Shown here: positions 42,568-52,832 of the stretch, one piece after another
Layout: each line of letters opens with the position of its first letter
Position numbering within the stretch: the stretch's first letter is position 1
Assembly (NCBI RefSeq): GCF_000281045.1
Contig: NW_008246076.1
Span: forward strand, 171,569-235,568
Length of the DNA: 64,000 bases
Reading direction: 5' to 3'
DNA from: Saprolegnia diclina VS20
Taxonomy: Eukaryota; Oomycota; Saprolegniomycetes; Saprolegniales; Saprolegniaceae
The notes under the pieces: model-generated
Told to the model about the DNA's origin: nothing
Databases searched by the model: none
Seen by the model: only the letters and a program-made list of their open reading frames with translations
Translations under genes and position numbers: made by a program

Positions 42568-43299
42568 CTAGCGACGTTTGCGCTTCGGAATTGTTGTCGC
42601 CGGGCGCATTGCGTACGTCGTCGGCGTTGTCTCGGCCGACGCGAGCGCGGGCCAGTACCGAAACATGACCTCCGACAGCGCCAGCGTCACGACGGGTGTC
42701 GTAATGAGAAGCGCGTTCGTTGGTGCGCTGGATGGGTCGTGGAGCTGGCAGAGCAAAATGGTCTTCTTGACGTCTTCGCTGAGCCGTGTGAGCACCTAGA
42801 GAGAGGCGGCGTCCTACCTCTGCTCACGTTGATAGCGATACCTGCATGCTCGGCCACGACAGCGGTTTGTTGGCCGGATCCAAGTACACGAGGTACTCGG
42901 AATGCACGTCGTCCGGCGACGCGCTGTAGAGCGCAAAGAGCGTCCCGTAGGCCAGGCCCGACTGCACAATCCATCCTTGCGACCGGTAGTGGTGGTACAC
43001 GGCGTAGCGCGCCGGAAAGGCCGCATCACGCCTACGCATACGTATGAGCGCTCGTAAGGTCCATGGAGGGCTCGTCGTTCGTACGCGGCAAAGCTCGCGT
43101 AGGCAGTGGGCAGCGCCATCGAGGCAAACGCGATGCGCCCGAGCGCTGCAAGGTACACGCTTTCTTCGAGCGAGAGCCATCGCGTGGCACCGTCAACGGC
43201 GCCGTATCGGCCAGCGGCCAGCCATGCGTCATGGTCTCCGTCGATGGCGACCGTCACGGCGCCCGCGCCGGCTTCGTACGTTGCTGTGGCCATGCCCAC
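42568..43299 (-). CDS. SEN2: tRNA-splicing endonuclease catalytic subunit, SEN2-like
   Basis: Three exons: 43299-43085, 43031-42842, 42795-42568, 210 aa. SEN2/SEN34 subunits cut the two ends of tRNA introns. The tRNA-intron endonuclease fold is clear in exon 2: ARYAVYHHYRSQGWIVQSGLAYGTLFALY, then DDVHSEYLVYL with the catalytic His, and in exon 3 the catalytic Lys context LSEDVKKTILLC. The Y-x-Y-R-x-x-G-W motif favours SEN2 over SEN34. It is short for eukaryotic SEN2 (often above 300 aa), lacking a long N-terminal region, and has a basic end (KRKRR). The 52-53 nt first intron was placed from phase and motif continuity (SFAA / RDAAFPARYAVY). It lies 263 bp from a tRNA gene. Confidence 0.85.
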
Positions 43300-43561
43300 C
43301 GATCTTGGCTGCCAGTCCCGTTGGCGTTTAATTGGGTGTCACTCTGTGTGTTTAAAACACGCGTTTAAAACATTTAGATAACACCGTTCACCAGGTCGCG
43401 TCTCTCCTGCCGATGACACTGAAGCAGGATAACGATACCGTAGACCTACCGTGGCTCAGATGGCGTCTTTAATGACCCGTACGGGATAGATCCCTTGCTG
43501 TTGTTGCTTCCTACTTTTGTAAATGCCACTATATGCTTAAATTTCTGTGTGAAGAGAAGAC

Positions 43562-43634
43562 ATCAGCTTGGTGTAGTGGTTATCACGTCTCGTTTACACC
43601 GAGAAGGTCACCGGTTCAAACCCGGTAGTTGATA
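43562..43634 (+). tRNA. tRNA-Val (anticodon UAC)
   Basis: A complete cloverleaf folds: acceptor stem ATCAGCT/AGTTGAT (one G-U pair), D-arm GTGTAGTGGTTATCAC, anticodon stem TCTCG/CGAGA around loop TTTACAC (anticodon TAC), variable loop AGGTC, T-arm ACCGG-TTCAAAC-CCGGT, and discriminator A at 43634. The A box (TGGTGTAGTGG) and B box (GGTTCAAAC) for RNA polymerase III are intact and a T run follows (TTTT at about 43637). No intron and no encoded CCA, as in eukaryotes. The A1-U72 first pair is unusual for tRNA-Val. Confidence 0.9.
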
Positions 43635-43717
43635 TTGTTTTGCATTTTTGTTGGTGACAAGTATGGCGAAATTGGTTGTTGTTGAAGTGGGTCGTCTATT
43701 AAAATAGATACGTCAAT

Positions 43718-44053
43718 CTACGCTAAATAAAATTGTCGGACTTTCTTCGTTGTGTAGGCGCTGGTGATGATCTTGATCTCGGCCGGCGGAGGCAGGAGCG
43801 CGATCCGCGGGACAAGGTGCTGGCGCGGCCACTCGTGTTGACCGAGGAGCCGGAGAAGGCGACGTAGAGCCATCTGCCCTGGGTTTTGAACGAGGCTGTG
43901 GTGCAAGTGCATTTGAGCGACACGCGCCGCTTTGACGGCAATCGTCCATGGGCTGGGCAGTGGAAAGTCGGCAGTATGGCGAAATTGGTACCAGGGGCCA
44001 TTCATCTCGAAGCACCTCACCCAAGCTCGAATAAGGTCCCTGCGTCTCGACAA
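43718..44053 (-). CDS. Possible small protein or exon, unrecognised
   Basis: A 111-aa frame ending at 43718 with plausible protein composition in its second half (TIAVKAARVAQMHLHHSLV; PPAEIKIITSAYTTKKVRQF). An internal ATG near 44005 (MNGPWYQFRH) is an alternative start. No domain or splice partner is identified, and a second frame overlaps on the same strand. It may be the last exon of a gene whose upstream exons I could not find. Confidence 0.35.
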   Translation of the reverse strand: MSRRRDLIRAWVRCFEMNGPWYQFRHTADFPLPSPWTIAVKAARVAQMHLHHSLVQNPGQMALRRLLRLLGQHEWPRQHLVPRIALLPPPAEIKIITSAYTTKKVRQFYLA

Positions 44054-44490
44054 TTTTCAGTGATGCAAGAGAAATAAAAATTGCCCTTGGTTGATGGCAA
44101 CCCGAGAGCTTGAGGGCCCTAGCGCGAACGCTCTCCTGGGGCGCGTCTTCGCCTTTGCACGCTCCTCGGCTCATCGGCTCATCTGCTCGACGTCATGCAA
44201 GACTAGCACCTGAATAGTACTACACAATAACTAACCGACGTATAGTATACCGTTGCATTCTTGGATTTATCAACAAGGAGGACGCGACGATGACTATTCC
44301 CGGCTCATACTTGAGTAGAATTCCAGTTCTCGGTCTGACCTCGCCGACGCAAGGTCGCGGACGCCGCAAATATTTTTACTCGACCGACGACCGCGATCAA
44401 ACTAAAGCTGTGTACACATCGACAAAGCAACCTGCGCGCTTTGTCTCTGCCAGCGGCTAAAGAGGCGTGCGTTTAGCCCATGCCATCGTT

Positions 44491-44498
44491 ATCCGGAT
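44491..44498. promoter_or_regulatory. ATCCGGAT motif upstream of PUS3
   Basis: One perfect copy of the palindromic octamer, 63-70 bp upstream of the chosen PUS3 start codon. Confidence 0.5.
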
Positions 44499-44560
44499 GA
44501 CCAATGGTTGTCGCGCTTCAAGGTGCACGCACAACTGGACACTGGACGACGACGCAGAGC

Positions 44561-46380
44561 ATGACACCGGTGCCGTACGACCAGTTCACCAAGGACGAGC
44601 TGCTCCAGGTGGTGCGCAAGCTGCGCGAGTCGCCCGACAACCTCGCGCACGCGGTCGACACGGTGGCGCGGGCCGTGCGCAGCGGCGAGCCGCAGACCAA
44701 GAAGCAGAAGAAGCTGGCGTACAACCAAAAGCCGCCCAAGCCCTTTGACTTCAGCCGCTTCCGCACCCGCCACATTGCGCTCAAGTTCTCGTACGCAGGC
44801 GAAAAGTACGCCGGGTTTGCCCGCCAAGACCACATGGAGGTCGATCCGGCTGTCTCTCTGCCAGGAGCTTATCCTTGGCTTAGCACACGATCGAGCGGTA
44901 TCTCATCGATGCGCTGCACCGCGCGCGGCTCATTGAAGACTTCAACAAGTGCGGCTACTCGCGCTGCGGCCGCACTGATGCCGGCGTCAGGTAGTCCGCA
45001 CCCACCCGCCTTCCCATCGCCAAACCGCCGAGCGTAGCGCCCTCGGGCAAGTCGTCGGGCTCATCGTGCGCTCGAATGTGCCCACGGACGCAGTGCTTCT
45101 CGACGACAAGAACATCGACGACATTCTCCCAAACGAGCCCTTCCGCATCCAGCTCCCGGACGGTACCATCAAGACGCTCACCGAGCTCGACTACCCAGTC
45201 TCGCTCAACTCGGCGCTGCCGGCCGTACGTTTGGCTATCAGCATGCATATCTCTATGGATTGCATAGGACATTCGCATCTATGGCTGGGCGCCGGCGCCG
45301 CGGGCCGAGTGGAGTGCGCGCTTTGACTGCATCGGCCGCGTATACAAGTACTTTTTCCATCGACGCCGGATGGACTTGACGGTATCGATTCCTCATTTTG
45401 TGCGATGCGCAGTGGAGCATGCTATGATGCTAGCGCATGCGGGAGGCAGCGGCGCTTCTCCAAGGCGTCGACATGGACCACCGCAACTTTTGCCGCATGG
45501 ACCCAAACGTCCTAGCGTTCAAACGCTCGATCTCGTCGTTCAAGATTCACGAAGCCGAGCCCGTCGACGCCAGCGGAGATGAATACTACCAGCTGTGCTA
45601 CCTCGAGGTATCCGATTGAACTCTATCCAATGGTTGTTGGATTCGGTTTTGGATAGATCCATGGCAAGGCCTTCTTGTGGCATCAAGTCCGCTGCATGGC
45701 AGCCGTGTTGTTTCTCGTCGGCCGCGGGCTCGAAGCGCCGTCGATCGTGACGACGCTCCTTGACATTGAGGCTACGCCCCGCAAGCCCCAGGTAGAGATT
45801 GCGTGGTGGAGGCACATGGACCCAATCGTACGTAGTACGAAATGGCCTCGGAGCTCCCGCTGGTGTTGCACGACTGCAAATACGACCAGATGCACATGAC
45901 GTACGACACTATTGTCCACATAGGATAATGGTGTTGTTACTTTTACACATTAGGTTTACGCCGGGCGTGCTCAACCGTGTCTACTGCGACATTGAAGAGC
46001 AGTGGGAAGCCGCGAGTCTTCGCACGGCGATGCTCAAGAACGAGCTCGAGACGATCAAGTCGCTCAACGTATCGCGACCCCACGCGCTCCTGGAGGTCCA
46101 AAAGCGGCTCAAGCATTTGAGCCCCGACCAAGTGGACGCCAAGGTGCCAGCGGCGTCGTCGGACGACCTCCTTCCGTTTGGCAGCGTCTGGCCGTCGCTG
46201 CCGCCGGCAGGCAAAGGGCTCAAGCACATTCCACTGCTGCAGCGCAAGACGGGTCCGTCGGTCGAGGAGAAGATGGAAAAAACCATGCGGTACATGGGTT
46301 TGAACTCGCCAACTACGTACGATACCGAGGTGTGTAGGAAACGCATGGCCAAGGAGCTCCAGGCCGAGGAAGACGCGTGA
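44561..46380 (+). CDS. PUS3: tRNA pseudouridine synthase, PUS3/DEG1 type (TruA family)
   Basis: Eight exons: 44561-44839, 44884-44990, 45038-45224, 45268-45381, 45434-45607, 45657-45791, 45836-45900, 45954-46380 (495 aa). PUS3 makes pseudouridine at positions 38/39 of the tRNA anticodon arm. Family elements in order: HIALKFSYAGEKYAGFARQ, GYSRCGRTDAGVSALGQ with the catalytic Asp, WSARFDCIGRVYKYFF, REAAALLQGVDMDHRNFC, IHGKAFLWHQVRCMAAVLF and PLVLHDCKYDQM. The C-terminal exon is an extra ~140-aa helical region (LKNELETIKSLN; RMAKELQAEEDA) after the core. ATG 44561 was preferred over 44504 because the ATCCGGAT element and a splice-free leader lie between. It neighbours a tRNA gene and SEN2. Confidence 0.93.
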
Positions 46381-46706
46381 TCGATTGGACTATCAACTTG
46401 ATACTTTCTGCAACTCGCGTAACCCTAAAGCCCAACAAGATGCCTCTTGCAAGCGTTGGGAGATCGAGTCGATGCTCAGTCGTTGAAAGTACGAGTCGCC
46501 GCTTGTCATAGTCGGAGACGCGGGAGAGGAAAGACTCTGGATAATAGCTTCGACATATGATTAGCAGCGTCGGTGGTTTGTGATACATTTGGAAATTCGA
46601 GCGGGTCGTGAACCCTACCCCTAGATCCTGTTTCCGAACCTGTAGATCCAGCCAGCTCGACGAAGGCTTCCTCGAGCCCGAGTCAACTCATTTTCCAATT
46701 TGCTTC
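46381..46706. other. Intergenic spacer
   Basis: About 325 bp between PUS3 and the Gly/Pro-rich protein; presumed promoter of the latter. No other feature seen. Confidence 0.5.
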
Positions 46707-47294
46707 ATGGTGGCCATCTACCTCTCCAGTATCTTTACGCTTGCACTCGCTGCGCAAGAGGCGCCGGCGGATGCCATGACGTTCAAGAAACCCGACGGCG
46801 GCGGCGGCTGGAACTCGGGCGGCGGCTGGCAAATCAACGGCGGCGGCAAGTGGAATGGCGGTGGCGGTGGCTGGAACAACGGCGGCGGCTGGAACAACGG
46901 CGGTGGCTGGAACAACGGCGGTGGCGGCGGCTGGGGCAAGAGAACACCATGCCCGCAGCCTGGACCCAATCCTGGTCCCGCGCCAGGCCCCATTCCCGGC
47001 CCTGCTCCAGGCCCGAACCCCGGTCCCGCTCCAGGCCCCAATCCCGGTCCTGCTCCAGGCCCTAACCCCGGCCCACAACCGGGTCCTGGTCCGTACAGCC
47101 CTCAGCCTGGCCCTGGGCCGCAGCCTGGCCCTCAACCGGGTCCTCAACCAGGTCCGCAGCCGGGTCCGCAGCCTGGCCCTCAACCAGGTCCGCAGCCGGG
47201 TCCACAGCCGGGTCCGCAGCCTGGTCCAGCCCCTGGTCCTGGCCCTGCGCCGTACAACCCCAACGAATGGCAGCGCAATCTTCGTCAAAACTAG
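46707..47294 (+). CDS. Secreted Gly/Asn/Trp- and Pro/Gly-repeat protein
   Basis: A single exon of 195 aa from the ATG at 46707, chosen because it opens a signal peptide (VAIYLSSIFTLALAAQ). Two low-complexity domains follow: Gly-rich with GGGWNN/GGGWN repeats (about residues 31-75), then a run of PGP-x-PG units (x = N, A, Q, I; about residues 82-180), with a short polar end (NEWQRNLRQN). One Cys lies between the blocks. Such proteins are usually wall or extracellular matrix structural components. The DNA is correspondingly repetitive, and copy number could vary between strains. Confidence 0.8.
   Translation: MVAIYLSSIFTLALAAQEAPADAMTFKKPDGGGGWNSGGGWQINGGGKWNGGGGGWNNGGGWNNGGGWNNGGGGGWGKRTPCPQPGPNPGPAPGPIPGPAPGPNPGPAPGPNPGPAPGPNPGPQPGPGPYSPQPGPGPQPGPQPGPQPGPQPGPQPGPQPGPQPGPQPGPQPGPAPGPGPAPYNPNEWQRNLRQN
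46797..47250. repeat. Coding minisatellites (GGCGG-rich and CCNGGNCC-rich arrays)
   Basis: 46797-46935 holds GGCGGCGGCTGG/AACAACGGC type units. 46960-47250 holds CAGCCGGGTCCG and CCTGGTCCC type 12-18 bp units. They encode the GGGWNN and PGPxPG repeats. Confidence 0.8.
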
Positions 47295-47679
47295 ATTTGT
47301 TCTCTCTTCTAAGTATCCCTCAATTTTATGTCCTACATCACTACTACACCTTGGCCAATTCCATTCACCGCCGCTTCTAATATTGAGCAGCGTTTTCGTA
47401 GCCTCTCTTTTGGCTCCGATCACTGGGCTCCGATACACGAAAGCGCTACGACGGGATAGAGAAACGCAGATCTTCAGCAGCTTGGATATGGCAAGGGTAT
47501 GGCGTCTTGGGTGGCAGCTGCGACCGATCTTCCTCAACTTTTCTTTGCACGTCGAGCCAGCTTTGGACGACTCCAGACTCCATGAGACTCTCGTCACCGA
47601 GACACCACGCCATGGCCAACCATCACCAATCTAGCTCGCAGTAGCTCTCTACCTTCCGCTTCAGAAAGATTATGTTTTG
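47295..47679. other. Intergenic spacer between convergent genes
   Basis: About 385 bp; no gene seen. Confidence 0.5.
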
Positions 47680-48296
47680 TTATTCAAGGTGCAACCAGAA
47701 CGCAGCGCCGGGCCCGTGACTGGAAAAGACCAGCTCTGCCGACGTATCTTGCGCCCACACGAGCGTCATGGGCGACACGCGCACGCTCTCGAGGCCGTTG
47801 ATCATGAGCTCGCCGCCATCGACCTAATCACAATCAGTTAGCGTCCAACACAAAGCAAAAGCAAGTCGAATCGGACCGTGAAGAGACCGAGGAACCGAGC
47901 ACCCATCGCGTAGAGGCTGTGCGTCGCTTTGGCGTTGGTCACGACCATGCTCCCGCCGTCGGCTTCGCGATACATGACATTGAAGTCACGGACGGCGCTG
48001 CCGAGAAGCGAGCACGCCGGGGCAAGCGCGCCATCAAATTCGTAGAGCTTGTCGCCGACGCAAATGTCCATGTCCTCAAACAGGCGGACGCCGTCGCCCG
48101 AGAGGACCGTAAACCACCGGCGGATCCCGTCAAAGGACGAGAACGGCCCGTCCTGCGTCACGTCCGCGATCGAGACACGGAGGGTCCAGTCGTCGGCGCC
48201 TTGCGGCCACGCCACGAGCTGCCGCGTCTCGCCGCCGCCATTCTTCCACGGCGTCGGCGCAACGTCGTCAAAGGTCACGTGCTGCCACTCGGTCAT
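47680..48296 (-). CDS. HutD/Ves-family cupin-like protein
   Basis: Two exons, 48296-47877 and 47823-47680 (53-nt intron), 187 aa. HutD-family hallmarks are present: MTEWQHVTFDDVAPTPWKNGGGETRQLVAWP, WTLRVSIADVTQDGPFSSFDGIRRWFTVLSGDGV, and a final beta strand set after the intron (PMTLVWAQDTSAELVF). In bacteria the family is found with histidine-utilisation genes or as the stress protein Ves; its biochemical role is unsettled. Eukaryotic copies are sporadic, so acquisition from bacteria is possible, although this copy carries a spliceosomal intron and local codon usage. ATCCGGAT is 29-36 bp upstream of the start. Confidence 0.9.
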
Positions 48297-49998
48297 TTTG
48301 GAAAGTGCGTGACGCTCGCTTCGTATCCGGATCCGAAACGCTTTTCTGAAATAGTATATGGAGAATATGCAAACAATAGTGTAAGAAAGAGATCGATTTG
48401 CGTGGTGCCGAACATGGGCGCTGCTCGACTTTTCCGAGAGGTCGACAAGTACGTTATATGCAACGGTATCGTGGATACCGGCAGCCTTCGAGACGGTAGA
48501 TGGATTATTTGCAAAGCGCTTGGCGCTTGGTGCCCACAGTAAATTCTGTGTGGGGCAAGGTCGGACTTTTGAAATGGTGTGAAACTCGCAAAGCTCTGGG
48601 GGGCATCGAGTGACGGCGTGCAGCGAGTCAAAGAGCTAGGTGCACCGAGCTACTCAACAAGATCGAGGCGGATGCTTGCCGAACGCACCTTGTACGCTAT
48701 GAGACACCCCGTGCCGCGGCCCGTGCAAAAGGCTTTGGCGAGCGACGGTCGAACCGCGGATGCCACACACCTCGAAGGTCACAAGGACCCTCGATGCCAC
48801 CACGGTACATTGCATTTACAAATGCTATGTGTGCACCCTCAAACGTTTTGATGCACAAGACGGTGCAGGACAGCTTGAAGTATCGTACGAAGTTCGAGCT
48901 GTCTCTCGCGACGCCACGTAATCCAATGACGTGGCGCGCTGCTGGCATCGCTCGGGGTCTGCGTCATCAAGGTACGAATGCCTCGGTCCAACACAGCAAC
49001 GAGCGACGATCACTAGAAAACGAAGCGATTCTCGAGACGCGATGCATACCTTCATTATTCTTGGCGCTAGTACATTGTAGTTGGCTGGAAGGAATCAACG
49101 AAGAAGGGTCGACCCTGAAACCTTGAAGCTGAGATTTCGTGTCGAACTACTACGGTAATCGTCCGAGAGATCGCGAGCGTCGAGTACACTGTACTGTCCG
49201 ACATGTAGGAGCGTCCCAGCCGTCCATTTTCTTCTCCAGCCTGGCACATGTAGATTCCGAGGCTAGAACCATATGGAGTCCGTCGACGGCATTGCATCAC
49301 GGAGGACAAAGCCACCTCGTTGGTGGACAGCGCAGTCCTTCCAACTCAGATTCCAACTCCCACCTGACAATCTGGTCGGTTCAACAATTCTACAATTCTA
49401 CGCATCAGGTGGGAAAAATCGATCCAGCCACATCAAGGCGGACCTCGATGATCGTCGCCACATCTCGCCCACATCTCGCCCACATCGTTGTACCAGACAG
49501 CATCTTACTACCACAATCGGGCGCATCCCTTCCCAGCGGTAGTACTCCCAGCGTACTCTAAATAGTAAAAGATGCTGCTGTTGGAACAAAAGCGGCTTGA
49601 GCAGTCGGATGCGATGCGACATCACGCCGCCCTTCAGCTGCATGACAAGGACGACGCGCTCGTACCGGAAGAGACGTAGAGGCTGGTGCTGTGAGTACAC
49701 TCAGCTCGCAGTTGCGGCGGCCTGCTGATCACATGCTCACATACTAGTACTGTGCAGGTCGATTGCTCGATATGGAGTTGTTGAATTAGGACAAGTCCTA
49801 ATCACGCGGTGCACTGTACATTTCGTGGTTGTCCCATGCAACCCACCCATTACTCATCGCCGCCGATGCTGCAACCCACGACGCTTTGCCACTGCTCGCG
49901 GTCGAGGCGCGACTCGACCGACAAGCTCGTCCTCTAACGAAGCTTGTTTGTGAAACGAGTGATAAATAATATTACATAACCAACGGCAACGCTACAGA
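48297..49998. other. Intergenic region, no supported gene
   Basis: About 1.7 kb. It holds the HutD promoter with ATCCGGAT at 48325-48332, and a short repeat CACATCTCGCC x2-3 at about 49460-49490. Several 75-140 codon frames overlap on both strands (for example 49139-49561 +, 48794-49126 +), without motifs or consistent frame. Nothing is called. Confidence 0.45.
48325..48332. promoter_or_regulatory. ATCCGGAT motif upstream of the HutD-family gene
   Basis: Perfect octamer within TATCCGGATCCGAAA, about 30 bp upstream of the minus-strand start at 48296. Confidence 0.5.
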
Positions 49999-51237
49999 CT
50001 AGGCCACGTGGTGCAATTTGACAATAATGGCCGACACGTTGTCGGTCGAGCCGAGGCGAAGCGCGTGCTGGAGCAAATCTTCGCACGTCTTTTGGACGCC
50101 TTGCAGCGAGAGACGCGGGCGGACGTACGCGACGAGCTCGTCCGGCGTCATGACGTCAAAGAGGCCGTCACAGCCGAGCACGATAAACTCGTCGGCTGGC
50201 GAGAGATGACGCTGAATGACGTGGGGCACGCCGCCGACAAGGTCGCCGTTGAACTTGGCCGCGAACGTCCCGCGGGACGTCTTGAAGTCGTTGTCACCAA
50301 ACGCGCGCGAGACGCCGAGGACGCCAAAGATGCGTCCGTTGACGACCGTGCCCTTGGCTGCTACGATGCGTGCAATCTCGGACGCTTCGGTCGGTCGGTG
50401 CGAGAGGCAGAGGTCGAGCGCGTGGCCGTCGTTCGTGCACAGAATGGCCTGCGAGTCGCCAAGCGACGCGACAGCAAGCACGTCGTCTTTGACTGCAAGG
50501 CAGATGGCAGTCGAGCCGTGCTCGACGTTGGCTTCGTAGATGGCATTGTCCGTGAAGAGCATGGCTTCTTCGAGCTGTGATGCGAGCGTCGACTGTGGCC
50601 GCTGCGTCAAGTGGGTAAAGAACGTCTTGTAGAGGTTCTCGGCCAAGTACTCGGAGACCTTGGTCCCGCCATGGCCGTCAAAGACACCAAAGAACCCGAC
50701 GGGTCTGTCGTTGATTGTCTCGGTCGCGGCGATGTGGCGGTCTTCGTTGACCGCGCGCTGGCCCTTGAGGGACGCGGCGCCATAGACAAGGTTCAAGCGT
50801 GCTTCAATCGTGTCGCGGGACGAGTCGAGCATGTCACCGTGCATGAGCGACGGCGAGTGTAGCGCCGATGAGCTGCTTGTCGGCGTCGAGTGCAAACTGT
50901 TGCTGGGCGTGGCGGCGTCGAGCACCATGCCTTGTTCGCCAAAGATGCTCATGACGTCGCGGTGCTTCTTGGGCACATGCGACATCGGGCGCTTCACGCT
51001 GGCATGGGACGTCGGGATCACAGAGACATGCGGCGTGTGGTCGCGCACGCGCAGCGCGTTGTAAAACTGCTGGAGGTCCGGGTCGTCCGACACGGGCAGG
51101 TGGTTCGGATTGCAGCTCAAGGGCGAGCGCGACGCGCGCCGTGGCCGCGTCGGCTCATACACGTCGGGATGCGCCGAGCTGGACATGGTGGCCGAGTCAA
51201 TAGAGGTCGTCGAGGTGCTGGAAGGCGTGCAGCCCAT
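49999..51237 (-). CDS. PP2C-type Ser/Thr phosphatase with predicted acylated N-terminus
   Basis: A single exon, 412 aa from the ATG at 51237; an upstream in-frame ATG at 51264 would add nine residues. The 51237 start gives MGCTPSSTSTTS, a good N-myristoylation plus palmitoylation signal, so it is preferred. About 140 residues of Ser/Pro/His-rich linker precede the PPM/PP2C catalytic domain: GQRAVNEDRHI, VFDGHGGTKVSEYLA (metal-binding Asp), ASLGDSQAIL, GVLGVSRAFGD, VLGCDGLFDVM and STDNVSAIIV. All usual metal-ligand aspartates are present, so the enzyme should be active. It probably works at the plasma or endomembrane against a kinase pathway. Confidence 0.93.
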   Translation of the reverse strand: MGCTPSSTSTTSIDSATMSSSAHPDVYEPTRPRRASRSPLSCNPNHLPVSDDPDLQQFYNALRVRDHTPHVSVIPTSHASVKRPMSHVPKKHRDVMSIFGEQGMVLDAATPSNSLHSTPTSSSSALHSPSLMHGDMLDSSRDTIEARLNLVYGAASLKGQRAVNEDRHIAATETINDRPVGFFGVFDGHGGTKVSEYLAENLYKTFFTHLTQRPQSTLASQLEEAMLFTDNAIYEANVEHGSTAICLAVKDDVLAVASLGDSQAILCTNDGHALDLCLSHRPTEASEIARIVAAKGTVVNGRIFGVLGVSRAFGDNDFKTSRGTFAAKFNGDLVGGVPHVIQRHLSPADEFIVLGCDGLFDVMTPDELVAYVRPRLSLQGVQKTCEDLLQHALRLGSTDNVSAIIVKLHHVA

Positions 51238-52832
51238 GAAGATGGAGCGGGCGTGGAACGTCACGGTGGCACTCGTGGTCGAGGTTTCGAAAATTCCGAA
51301 ATGAAGCGACGGGCAGGTCCGTCAACCGAAAATTATAGCCAATCCCCGCGCAGCCCTAATCGCTGTCCTAATTAGGACGCGCCGCCGTGTGCAACCTTTG
51401 CAAATATTAGAAAACCGAGCGAACCCGCGCGCTTTTTCTGCTGATATACAATATCTCGTATACACTGTCTTCTGCTTGCTACTAGCATCGACAAGGACCA
51501 CCGAGTGCAGTCCCATTCAACCTCTCAAACGGTTCAGTATGGGAGGATAAGTGCTCGATTCTTTGGCTCTACGTAGGTATACCCACGATTTGATTTGCAA
51601 GTTCAAGAAGACTCGAGACCACCCGGCGGCGCGTGCAGGTGCTGTAGGCGGCTGTAGCTAGATACCTCGACCCCTCGTCGCGCGCGCAAAATAGTACAAA
51701 GATCAAGAGCGATTGTCTCTGCGCGCGGTCAGAAGAAGGCGGAACGGAGCTTGCCATAACATTACAAAATACAAAGTAGAGGCTGAAGGCGTATACACTG
51801 GAGGGCATGAACGCTCGGCAACGACGACATGTACGGGCTGATTTGCCAGCCTCTACTCGTGTACCATGTAGTATACGAGGTAATTACACAACGAGGAGGC
51901 TTTGAGCGCGATCCACAGCGCTGCTTCTACGGGAACCCTGCGACAAGGCGACACAGTGTACTCGATGCTAGTCAAATACACTGTATGACAACGCTGGTTG
52001 CGCGACATCGAGCGTTCTTATGGTTGCTGCAAAGACACTTCAACATCCGAATTGGCCTCAAACCAGGCCACGGCGGTGAAACTTTTCAACCAATCACATG
52101 CCGCTATGCCGCGACACGCGTCTCCGATTGGTGGAAAAGGGCGCTGAATTTTGGCGCACCGCGACACGCACCACAGCACATTTTCAGATTTTCAGATCTC
52201 TCGATTTCAGATTTCACATTTTCAGTCGATCTTCCATGTTCAGATACCTGTTCAGAAGTCGATGCAAACGTAGCAAGCAGAGACGGTCGTACGCCATGGC
52301 GCTCGCAACTACCTCGACGCGAGTCGTTCGATTCGTGCTTGAAGTTGCCAAGCTTCTTTATTTTGTAGTCACGTGACGTCTGGTTCTTCCCCCAGATGGC
52401 GACTAGTCAACCGACGAGATTGCAACTAATGCTTGAAGATCGGTCGTTCCGGTCGCCAGATCGTGTCATGTCCATGGCACCGCATTTTGCACAACTTGTC
52501 TATGGTCCAAACCAATATTACTGCGAGTCTCAACGCGCGCACAAATTTGAAACTCAACGCGCGTCTGTCTCGCATACCAGATTCGAGCGCATGGACATGG
52601 CGTCTTTCTATCCCAGGCGCTTGAACCTCAACGTAAGGACACAAGGGCACGCAGCGTCCGAGGCGACGCTGGGCGATCCCACTCTACTGACAACGCGTCG
52701 AGCGACGCAGGCTTCTTCTTCGTCTTCTATCAACGACCAACGCATGCTCACGAGTCATCCAACATGCACGCTTTGAGCAGAAGAATGCGAGACGACCAAA
52801 AGCAAGTTAACAAGAGTGTATATAGTCCTCGT
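51238..52832. other. Intergenic region with TTCAGAT repeats, no firm gene
   Basis: About 1.6 kb. Plus-strand frames at 51829-52368 (179 codons) and 52396-52776 (126 codons) are open but have no recognisable motif and no splice partner. The first includes the TTTCAGAT repeat area. Both are left undecided. Confidence 0.4.
52178..52256. repeat. Degenerate TTTCAGAT short repeats
   Basis: At least five occurrences of TTCAGAT or TTTTCAG within about 80 bp (ATTTTCAGATTTTCAGATC, then TTTCAGATTTC, TTTTCAGTC, TTCAGATAC, TTCAGAAG). Irregular spacing suggests slippage or a cluster of short binding sites. Confidence 0.7.

Noticed and set aside
46683-47597. 304-codon minus-strand frame rich in Arg/Thr/Leu
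   Set aside because: Reverse reading of the PGPxPG and GGGWNN repeat DNA; repeats keep all frames open.
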